Shown here: positions 1-5,704 of the stretch, piece by piece
Layout of the letters: each line of letters begins with the position of its first letter
How positions within the stretch are numbered: position 1 is the first letter of the stretch
From: Holosporaceae bacterium
Lineage (GTDB): Bacteria > Pseudomonadota > Alphaproteobacteria > UBA3830
Assembly (NCBI GenBank): GCA_031288435.1
Contig: JAITRK010000096.1
Coordinates: 1-5,870 of the forward strand
Direction of reading: 5' to 3'
Length of the DNA stretch: 5,870 nucleotides
Translations under genes and position numbers: made by a program
The notes under the pieces: model-generated
What the model saw: the letters and a program-made list of their open reading frames with translations, nothing else
Told to the model about the DNA's origin: nothing
Databases searched by the model: none

Positions 1-845
1 TCGCCGCTGAGAGTGGTTATGTCCGGGAAATCCAGAGAAATCCGTTCGGCCAGTTCCAGCGATTTTTCAAGAACACTAACCTCGACGCCTGACTTTCTGA
101 CAGTTTCGATCATCGGCGACCAACGCTCGCTACCATCGATCAGCAGCAATCGTTGTTTCGCAGATTGATCGTAGCCGAATGGTTTTAGCGCTTCGGTTTT
201 GCGGTTCCTATGAACAGCCAAATATATTTCGTCCTCCGCCAGCAATACGTCATCCATTTGTAGGCGGAAAGTTCTTCCTCCGCGAGTCACGGTAAGCACC
301 GCAACATCTTGATCGATTATCCTATATAGATAACGAAACGGCGTATTTAGCACTTCGGCGCCATCTGGACATTTTATCCTGACAACAATAATATCATCCA
401 GTGACATAGCTTCCAGCGCTCCGTTAATGCAAATAACGTTGCTGACAAAGTTTGACGCTTCGTCCAGCGGCCGAATTACCACGTCGATGCCAAATTTTTC
501 CTTCAGGGAATATCCAGAAATCGCAGCCGTTTGAAATGTTTCGGATCTAAGCCGTGCCATTTTAGTTTTTGCTCCGCCAAAGAGCGACTCGGCCAGCAGA
601 CAGGCCACGAGATTTTGTTCGTCCTGCGGCAGAACTGCTAGCACATGGAGGGCGTCTCCTATTCCTGCTTTTTCCAGAGTTTCCGGTTGTAGTGCGTCTC
701 CAAGAACGATATCAATTCCGTCGGCTGCCGCCATTTCGGCTGTTCTGCTAGATTTTTCGATTAGCGTTACGGATTCACCGAAATCCAGTAATCGTTTTGC
801 GACGCCAAGCCCAAGCTCTCCAGCTCCAAGAATCAATGTTTTCAT
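1..845 (-). CDS. trkA: Trk potassium-uptake regulatory protein TrkA (partial, C-terminus outside window)
   Basis: The first 281 codons of a TrkA-type protein (E. coli TrkA has 458); the rest lies beyond the left edge. TrkA is a cytoplasmic NAD(H)/nucleotide-binding subunit gating the TrkH/TrkG K+ channel. The first RCK domain (1-125) begins MKTLILGAGELGLGVAKRLL, with a GxGxxG Rossmann loop and an acidic residue ending strand two (LIE30). It continues through VLPQDEQNLVACLLAESLF and TKMARLR, both TrkA signatures, to FGIDVVIRP. A TrkA_C domain spans about 135-215. A second RCK begins near 231 (QRLLLIDGSERWSPMIETV) and runs off the edge; its glycine loop looks degenerate. Two ATGs occur in tandem (848 and 845). 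The second has AAGGA at the better six-base spacing and yields the usual MK start. It overlaps the ntrX stop by one base, so translation is probably coupled. TrkA after NtrX is the common alphaproteobacterial order. Confidence 0.92.
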   Translation of the reverse strand, partial: MKTLILGAGELGLGVAKRLLDFGESVTLIEKSSRTAEMAAADGIDIVLGDALQPETLEKAGIGDALHVLAVLPQDEQNLVACLLAESLFGGAKTKMARLRSETFQTAAISGYSLKEKFGIDVVIRPLDEASNFVSNVICINGALEAMSLDDIIVVRIKCPDGAEVLNTPFRYLYRIIDQDVAVLTVTRGGRTFRLQMDDVLLAEDEIYLAVHRNRKTEALKPFGYDQSAKQRLLLIDGSERWSPMIETVRKSGVEVSVLEKSLELAERISLDFPDITTLSG

Positions 846-2233
846 CATGTTTCCTTGGCGCCGTGGCTTTTTCTAAATTGAACATTCAACGCCTTTATTT
901 TCCTGTGCAATGCCGAGCGCTCCATGCCGATGAAGTGAGCTGTTTGGGATACGTTTCCGGAAAAACGCTCGATTTGCGCAGTCAGATAGTCGGATTCAAA
1001 ACGTTCCTTTGCCTCTTTCAGTGGCATAGTTATAAATTTCGCCACATTTAGGGAATCGAACTTATCCTTCGTGCTGGTGGTTAATTCTGAGGGCAGAAAT
1101 TTTTCGCTGATGTAAATATCATGAGAGTCGCTGGCGTTTATGAGGCTGTTTTCCACGACGTTTTTGATCTGTAATATATTCCCAGGCCAGTCGTAGGATT
1201 GCAAAATCGCCATGGCACTTTCGGTAAATTTTTTGGCTGGTAGTCCGAACAGCAGATCGGACTTGAATAGATAGTAGTTCACCAAATCCACTATATCTTC
1301 GCGCCGATGTTTTATCTCCGGAATAACGATTTCGGAAATTTTCAGCCTATAGAAAAGTTCGCGGCTGAAATCGCCACGATCCATGGCGTTTTTTATATTT
1401 TCGGAGGCGGCTCCACATATCACGCGGGCGTTGGAACGCACAGTTCTGCTGCCAAAGCGAATTTTCCCCTCCAACAAAAATGACAGCAATTTCCGTTGAA
1501 AATCCTGCGATAATTTATCGATTTCATCCAGAAAAATTGTTCCGCCGTCGGCTTTTTCCAAATTGCCATAGTAATTTTCTGCTCCGAAAAAATCCTGTAG
1601 GAAATTATTGAAGCCGCTGCAGAAGCAGTTCATGCATACAAAAAAATTATCGCTGCGGTTGGATTTCCTATGAATGTCATAGGCCATCACATCTGCCTCC
1701 ATACCTATCGGACTATCAATAAACACACGACTATTGGATGAGGCAATTTTTTCCACCGTCGACATTATGGAATTGGCAAAGGACGACGACCCAACGCTAA
1801 ATATGTCCGAACAGAATTTGCTGTTTTTCAAAGAACTATTTTCTTTTTTCAGGCGGCACATTTCGACCGCTTTTCGACAGGTTATCAGTAGGCGTTCGAT
1901 GACAAACGGCTTTTCGATGAAATCAAAGGCGCCGTCTTGCATTATGCTGACTGCCACATCTATGGTGCCATGCCCAGATATGACTACGATTGGTATGTCG
2001 TCGCTTATTTTTTTCGTTTTTTCCAGAATTTTCATGCCGGCGGATTCGTCTTCCCCAATCCAGAGATCCAGAAATAAAACATCAGGAATGCATTTTTTTA
2101 TTTGAGCAAGCGCTTCATGCTCGCAGGAAGCCGTGCGTACTGTATAGCCCTCGTCCACTAGGATATCGGACATTAGCTTCCGCACCTCCGAATCGTCGTC
2201 CACAATGAGTACGTTGCCGTTTTCGCTATTCAT
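845..2233 (-). CDS. ntrX: NtrX-type response regulator with degenerate AAA+ domain
   Basis: Partner regulator of NtrY, 462 residues from the ATG at 2233. An in-frame GTG at 2248 would add five residues, but the ATG has GGAG nine bases upstream and gives the usual short NtrX N-terminus. Receiver domain 6-120 is intact: acidic pocket Asp12/Asp13, phosphoacceptor Asp56 (LFLDLW), Ser86 (VISGHG) and Lys108 (EKPF). The central AAA+ domain (about 145-365) keeps Walker B (GGTIFLDEID, 230-239) and HRREDI (309-314). The Walker A position reads DSPIGMEAD (173-181) in place of GxxGxGKE, without the Lys. The GAFTGA loop is absent, and sensor II reads WPGNILQI, with Leu354 where Arg is usual. The C-terminal domain is typical NtrX: MPLKEAKERFESDYL, then the HTH (428-448) ending GMERSALHRKIKAL. 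So phosphorylation and DNA binding look possible while ATP hydrolysis does not. Its TGA overlaps the trkA ATG by one base. Confidence 0.93.
   Translation of the reverse strand: MNSENGNVLIVDDDSEVRKLMSDILVDEGYTVRTASCEHEALAQIKKCIPDVLFLDLWIGEDESAGMKILEKTKKISDDIPIVVISGHGTIDVAVSIMQDGAFDFIEKPFVIERLLITCRKAVEMCRLKKENSSLKNSKFCSDIFSVGSSSFANSIMSTVEKIASSNSRVFIDSPIGMEADVMAYDIHRKSNRSDNFFVCMNCFCSGFNNFLQDFFGAENYYGNLEKADGGTIFLDEIDKLSQDFQRKLLSFLLEGKIRFGSRTVRSNARVICGAASENIKNAMDRGDFSRELFYRLKISEIVIPEIKHRREDIVDLVNYYLFKSDLLFGLPAKKFTESAMAILQSYDWPGNILQIKNVVENSLINASDSHDIYISEKFLPSELTTSTKDKFDSLNVAKFITMPLKEAKERFESDYLTAQIERFSGNVSQTAHFIGMERSALHRKIKALNVQFRKSHGAKET
852..856 (-). promoter_or_regulatory. Ribosome binding site of trkA
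   Basis: Minus-strand AAGGA inside the 3' end of ntrX, six bases before the ATG at 845 and only three before the ATG at 848. The spacing selects the second ATG. Confidence 0.6.
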
Positions 2234-2242
2234 GCCAACTTT

Positions 2243-2246
2243 CTCC
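2243..2246 (-). promoter_or_regulatory. Ribosome binding site deciding the ntrX start
   Basis: Minus-strand GGAG lies nine bases (AAAGTTGGC region) before the ATG at 2233, in the short gap after the ntrY TAA (2251-2253). It overlaps the alternative GTG at 2246-2248, so it cannot serve that codon. This favours the ATG start. Confidence 0.55.
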
Positions 2247-2250
2247 ACTA

Positions 2251-4431
2251 TTATCCGCGCGGAACAGATATGGCAACCCTCGCTCCGCCATGTCTGCTAT
2301 TGCAAAACGATAATTCGCCTCCGTGATCCTGCACTATTTTTTTTACGATGGTCAGCCCAAGCCCCGTTCCGTTTGGCATCAATGTGAAATACGGAGTGGC
2401 CAGCGATTCCATTTTTTCCTTCGGAAGTCCTGGTCCATTATCTTCTATAGAAATTATGACGCTGTCTGCGGTTTCCTCAAGGACTACCCAGATTTTTTTA
2501 CCTTTTTTCTTTGAGGCATTCAAGACGTTTATGGAATTCTGTATGAGATTTACCACCGACTGATGCAACAATCGCTCGTCTACTTTGGCGAAGTGCTGCT
2601 GCTGCGCTGTCGGAGTGAAAATAATTGATATGTCTCCGGCTGCAGTTTCCATAAGAAATACTACCTGCTTGCAAACTTCATATAGATTACACCGTTTCAG
2701 TATTGGCTCCGGCAGTCGGGCAAAAAAGTTGAAATCGTCGATGAGCCTTTTTATGTCGCTGACCTGACGAATTATTGTATCCACCAGCTCCGAGAAAATC
2801 TGCTGATCTACGCATATCTGAGAGATGTATTTCTTTTTTAGGCGCTCCGCCGATAGTTGAATCGGCGTAAGCGGGTTCTTTATTTCATGAGCAACTCTGC
2901 GCGCAACCTCTTCCCAGGCAATCCTTCTCTGAATGCGTACGATGTTCGTTAGATCGTCGAAGGTTATAACAAACATGCTATGGTAGTCCTGCGGATCTCC
3001 GATGCTCTCTATTTTTGTGGAAAACAGCAGATATTCGTTGCCCTTTTTGTACTGTATCTGGCATTCGACGGACAACATGACAGCGGCTTCTGACAAAAAA
3101 TCTTCTATCTCTGGTATTAGATTACCTATGTGCTCGCCAAAGGAGATTTTTTTATCCAGCAATTTTTCGGCTGCGCTATTCCATATGTAGATGGAATTAT
3201 TATCGATTCCTATCACGCCGGAGGACACTCCGGTTAGCACGCTGCTGGTAAATTTTATTCTTTCATCCAGTTGTTTGTTTATGTTGATTAAATTTTCCTT
3301 TTGTTCGTGAATTTGGGTAACCATTTCATTGAAAGTTTTCAGTAATAGAGAGATTTCTTCATAGGAGCTCTCCTCGTTTGCTCTGGCGGTCGTATCTCCA
3401 TCAATAATGTTGGCGGAAACATCGATTAAGTTACTGATTGGCTTCACAATTTTCCAGGAATACAGTACCGCCATAACAATGGAGGCCACCAGCAACAATA
3501 TGCCCACTATTAGGAACATTAATATGAAGACTATCTCCAGCGAACCGCGATCTTCGAGCAATCGATAATATTCGTCGTAGGCATTTCTGGCGTTTTTGGC
3601 ATTGGATATTATGTTAGAATTGATATCTTTTTTTATTATCAAATACATATATTCGCCGCCACCGGTTTTGAAGCAGGAAAGGACGATTATGTTTTTATCG
3701 TTGCTGTCGTTAAGAATCATAGCTCCTTTTTCATTGGCCACCCGGAGATCTTCGTAGCTTATGCTTACAAAGTGCAGAGAAACGCTATATTTGGAATGAG
3801 CTATCACATTCAACGACGAATCTAGCAATATGGCGGAACTTATTCCCTTTAGTCCGCATAGGTCGTCCAGCACAAACTCCATATCTCTGTAAAATTTGTT
3901 ATAATCTACCGTCATCAGATCGTGCATGTATTCCATGTGATAATCGACTGTTTTTGCGATGGCAAAACAGTCATTGAGGGCGTTTTTTTTGTGCTCCTCC
4001 AGATATAACTCCGCAGCGGCCAGCGATTCTTTTAATACCGTTCTGTTACGTTCATTAAACCAGGAGTCAATTCCCTGATGAAAGAAAAAAGCGGAAAATA
4101 TACCCATAAACACTGACGGGATTACGGACAACAGCGAGAAAAGCACTATAAATCTGAATGATAGCTTTGATCCCTTTTTGTGCCGATTTACCCACAATTC
4201 CACAAATTTGTGGCTGCCCAATAGCAGTAATATTAATATGAATGCAACATCGCAATAGAGAATTAATATTACTAGGTTATGGCTTCTATTATATATGTCT
4301 ACATTTGAAAATAATACATAAGTACAAAAACAGGAAATGGCTGAGAGTATAAAAAACAGATACGTTAAAAAATTTCGGGTGCTGTTTTTTTTTAAAAATA
4401 ATAGAAAGTCCCTCAGTCGATTAGTAGCTAT
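2251..4431 (-). CDS. ntrY: NtrY-type membrane sensor histidine kinase (start codon non-canonical)
   Basis: Sensor kinase of the NtrY-NtrX pair, implicated in nitrogen, redox or envelope signalling in Alphaproteobacteria. The frame is given from the proposed ATA start (726 residues, normal for NtrY). The first conventional start is TTG at 4221 (656 residues), but it lies inside a hydrophobic helix with no ribosome site. The 70 upstream codons encode two membrane helices (NFLTYLFFILSAISCFCTY and NLVILILLYCDVAFILILLL) expected of NtrY. Numbering from the TTG: third helix 24-47, extracytoplasmic segment of about 180 residues, fourth helix 228-254, HAMP about 255-305, PAS about 323-430 (SGVIGIDNNSIYIWNSAAEKLL would be its core), HisKA with VAHEIKNPLTP and phosphoacceptor His445, and HATPase_c with N-box (NLIQNS 558-563), G1 DNGPG (594-598) and G2 GTGLGL (618-623). 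All catalytic motifs are intact. ntrX follows 17 bases downstream. Kinase identity is certain; the true start is not. Confidence 0.9.
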   Translation of the reverse strand: MATNRLRDFLLFLKKNSTRNFLTYLFFILSAISCFCTYVLFSNVDIYNRSHNLVILILYCDVAFILILLLLGSHKFVELWVNRHKKGSKLSFRFIVLFSLLSVIPSVFMGIFSAFFFHQGIDSWFNERNRTVLKESLAAAELYLEEHKKNALNDCFAIAKTVDYHMEYMHDLMTVDYNKFYRDMEFVLDDLCGLKGISSAILLDSSLNVIAHSKYSVSLHFVSISYEDLRVANEKGAMILNDSNDKNIIVLSCFKTGGGEYMYLIIKKDINSNIISNAKNARNAYDEYYRLLEDRGSLEIVFILMFLIVGILLLVASIVMAVLYSWKIVKPISNLIDVSANIIDGDTTARANEESSYEEISLLLKTFNEMVTQIHEQKENLININKQLDERIKFTSSVLTGVSSGVIGIDNNSIYIWNSAAEKLLDKKISFGEHIGNLIPEIEDFLSEAAVMLSVECQIQYKKGNEYLLFSTKIESIGDPQDYHSMFVITFDDLTNIVRIQRRIAWEEVARRVAHEIKNPLTPIQLSAERLKKKYISQICVDQQIFSELVDTIIRQVSDIKRLIDDFNFFARLPEPILKRCNLYEVCKQVVFLMETAAGDISIIFTPTAQQQHFAKVDERLLHQSVVNLIQNSINVLNASKKKGKKIWVVLEETADSVIISIEDNGPGLPKEKMESLATPYFTLMPNGTGLGLTIVKKIVQDHGGELSFCNSRHGGARVAISVPRG
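4385..4393 (-). repeat. A9 homopolymer early in ntrY
   Basis: Nine consecutive A on the coding (minus) strand, read TTA AAA AAA AAC, just before the first membrane helix of NtrY. Runs of about nine A are known sites of RNA-polymerase slippage and of indel mutation or sequencing error. The frame upstream and downstream of the tract agrees with NtrY, so there is no frameshift in the sequence as given. Confidence 0.6.
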
Positions 4432-4696
4432 TTTCGCCTCCAGAATTTGCTCTAGCCATTTTTTTACGCAGAGTATTACGATTTATGCCGAGTATTTTCG
4501 ACGCCTGCAATTGATTCCCATCCACGTGCTTAAGAGTAACCTCAAACATTACTCTTTCCACTTCGTCTATGACACGGTTGTAAAGTCCGGAAGGCAGCGT
4601 GCTATCCCTATGCGAGTCGAAATACTTTTCCAAGATTCTTTTTAGGATAGTGGATAATCCTTGCTCAAACTGATCAGTGTTATCTTTGCGCTGCAT
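4421..4696 (-). CDS. Fis-family DNA-binding protein (stand-alone NtrC C-terminal domain)
   Basis: A 91-residue protein consisting essentially of one Fis/NtrC-type DNA-binding domain. Residues 14-57 form the helical dimerisation part (GLSTILKRILEKYF, then LPSGLYNRVIDEVER). A helix-turn-helix follows at about 62-82 (QLQASKILGINRNTLRKK). The pattern LPxGLYxRVixEVER...GNQxxAxxiLGiNRNTLRKK is, from memory, the C-terminal end of alphaproteobacterial NtrC. Overall length and layout also match Fis (98 residues in E. coli). There is no receiver or AAA+ domain and no upstream remnant of one: dusB ends only 21 bases before the ATG. The gene sits exactly where ntrB-ntrC normally lie, before ntrY. It has its own AGAGGA ribosome site, so it looks like a real gene rather than decay. 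The tail after the HTH (ARANSGGENSY) is short and specific to this protein. Likely a dimeric nucleoid or transcription factor; its targets are unknown. The family is certain; descent from NtrC is inference from motif and position. Confidence 0.88.
   Translation of the reverse strand: MQRKDNTDQFEQGLSTILKRILEKYFDSHRDSTLPSGLYNRVIDEVERVMFEVTLKHVDGNQLQASKILGINRNTLRKKMARANSGGENSY
4429..4441 (-). promoter_or_regulatory. Strong Shine-Dalgarno followed by an ATA codon: proposed ntrY start
   Basis: Minus-strand GGAGG (4437-4441), five bases (CGAAA), then ATA (4429-4431), in frame with ntrY. The site lies inside the 3' end of the Fis-like gene, whose TAA is at 4421-4423. No ATG, GTG or TTG occurs in the ntrY frame between the upstream stop (TAA at 4483-4485) and the TTG at 4221. 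This is the only good ribosome site I see for a full-length NtrY. Initiation at AUA is inference; a G at position three (ATG) would have been the ordinary start. Confidence 0.5.
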
Positions 4697-4703
4697 CGCT
4701 CAA

Positions 4704-4709
4704 TCCTCT
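4704..4709 (-). promoter_or_regulatory. Ribosome binding site of the Fis-like gene
   Basis: AGAGGA on the minus strand lies seven bases (TTGAGCG) before the ATG at 4696. It sits in the 21-base gap after the dusB TGA, which is immediately followed by in-frame TAA TAA. It supports the short 91-residue reading and independent translation of the stand-alone DNA-binding domain. Confidence 0.75.
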
Positions 4710-4717
4710 TTTTATTA

Positions 4718-5704
4718 TCACAAATTATTATTGGATTCTTGGAATTGTTTTTCGTAAAATTCTTTTACAATCTTTTCCAAGAACGCAACATTGTCGCTTC
4801 TATTAACCATTTCTCTGAATCTTGACGCGCTACTCAGGCCATTACTATACCAGCAAAAGTGCTTTCTGAACACTCGCAACCCTCTATATTCTCCATAAAA
4901 ATCCAGCGTATTGCGAAAGTGCTCCAGAGCAACGGCTAGTTGTTCGTGGAGCGACGGTGGAGCTGTTCGTTTTTGCAACTGAATAAAATCCATAATTTGA
5001 CGGAGTCTCCAAGGTTGTCCAAGGGCTCCGCGTCCAACCATAACACCGTTGGATCCGGATAGCCTAAGCGCCGTGACTGCGTCTTCTGGAGTTTTTATGT
5101 CGCCGTTGCAGATGTATGGGATACGAATAATTTTTTTTAATTCCGCAATTGCAGACCAATCAGCCGATCCGCTGTACATTTGATTTCTAGTTCTGCAGTG
5201 AATGGTTAACATTTTTACGCCGACGTCTTCAAATTTTTTAGCAAGGCTAAAGCAATTTATATGTTCTGCGTCCCATCCTAATCTCATTTTTACGCTTATC
5301 GGAATATCCACGGCATTTACCACGGATTCTGCAATTTTCACTGCTAAATCTTCATTTTTCATGAGAGCTGCGCCAGAATCATTGGAAACTATTTTTCGAA
5401 CAGGACAGCCCATGTTGATATCCAGCGCATCTGCGCCCAGCGATGCGTTCAGCTTTGCGGCGTCTGCCATATTTTTTGGATTTGATCCAAAAATTTGCAC
5501 CACATTCGGCAAATGCGAGCTACTGCCAACAAGGCGGCCACGAGTTTTGGAATTGTTTCTCACCAGCGCTTCACTGGAGACCATTTCAGATACAGTGGCG
5601 GATGCGCCAAACGATTCCACCAGTCGACGAAACGGCATATCAGTTACTCCGGCCATCGGAGCTAGGAAAACCGGAGACCCTGGAAGTGATTGCGGAAAAG
5701 TCAT
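4718..5704 (-). CDS. dusB: tRNA-dihydrouridine synthase B (NifR3 family)
   Basis: A 328-residue flavoenzyme, of normal length for DusB, which reduces specific uridines in the tRNA D-loop to dihydrouridine using FMN and NADPH. The TIM-barrel landmarks are all visible: LAPMAGVTDMPFRR (residues 14-27), SEMVSSEAL, VQIFGSNP, DINMGCPVRKI with the expected catalytic Cys100, SVKMRLGWD with Lys139, TIHCRTR with His169 (FMN contacts), CNGDI at 199-203 and VGRGALGQPW near 223-232 for phosphate binding. The start is the ATG inside the ATGA overlap with cysS. No Shine-Dalgarno is seen before it, which fits translational coupling to cysS. In Alphaproteobacteria this gene (nifR3) heads the ntrBC-ntrYX cluster; in Gammaproteobacteria it precedes fis. 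Here it precedes a Fis-like gene inside an ntr context. It appears fully functional. Confidence 0.95.
   Translation of the reverse strand: MTFPQSLPGSPVFLAPMAGVTDMPFRRLVESFGASATVSEMVSSEALVRNNSKTRGRLVGSSSHLPNVVQIFGSNPKNMADAAKLNASLGADALDINMGCPVRKIVSNDSGAALMKNEDLAVKIAESVVNAVDIPISVKMRLGWDAEHINCFSLAKKFEDVGVKMLTIHCRTRNQMYSGSADWSAIAELKKIIRIPYICNGDIKTPEDAVTALRLSGSNGVMVGRGALGQPWRLRQIMDFIQLQKRTAPPSLHEQLAVALEHFRNTLDFYGEYRGLRVFRKHFCWYSNGLSSASRFREMVNRSDNVAFLEKIVKEFYEKQFQESNNNL

Noticed and set aside
1734..2105. 123-codon plus-strand frame within ntrX
   Set aside because: It is antisense to the receiver domain, which has all its catalytic residues in the minus frame.
2246..2248. GTG as the ntrX start
   Set aside because: It would begin two bases after the ntrY stop and sit on top of the GGAG that serves the ATG at 2233. 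The extra five residues are not typical of NtrX.
4067..4255. 62-codon minus-strand frame overlapping the ntrY N-terminus
   Set aside because: It is out of frame with ntrY; the alternative frame gives the expected helices and FSLLSVIPS motif of NtrY continuously, so this is a shadow.
4222..4431. Non-coding leader between the Fis-like gene and a TTG-started ntrY
   Set aside because: The stretch is open in the ntrY frame and encodes two hydrophobic helices matching the NtrY N-terminus, so it is much more likely coding than an untranslated leader.
4337..4645. 102-codon plus-strand frame over the fis-like/ntrY junction
   Set aside because: It is the reverse complement of conserved HTH and membrane-helix codons, with no independent coding signal.
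4697..4717. Residual ntrB or ntrC sequence or a terminator between dusB and the Fis-like gene
   Set aside because: Only 21 bases are present, comprising tandem stops and a ribosome site; there is no hairpin and no coding remnant.
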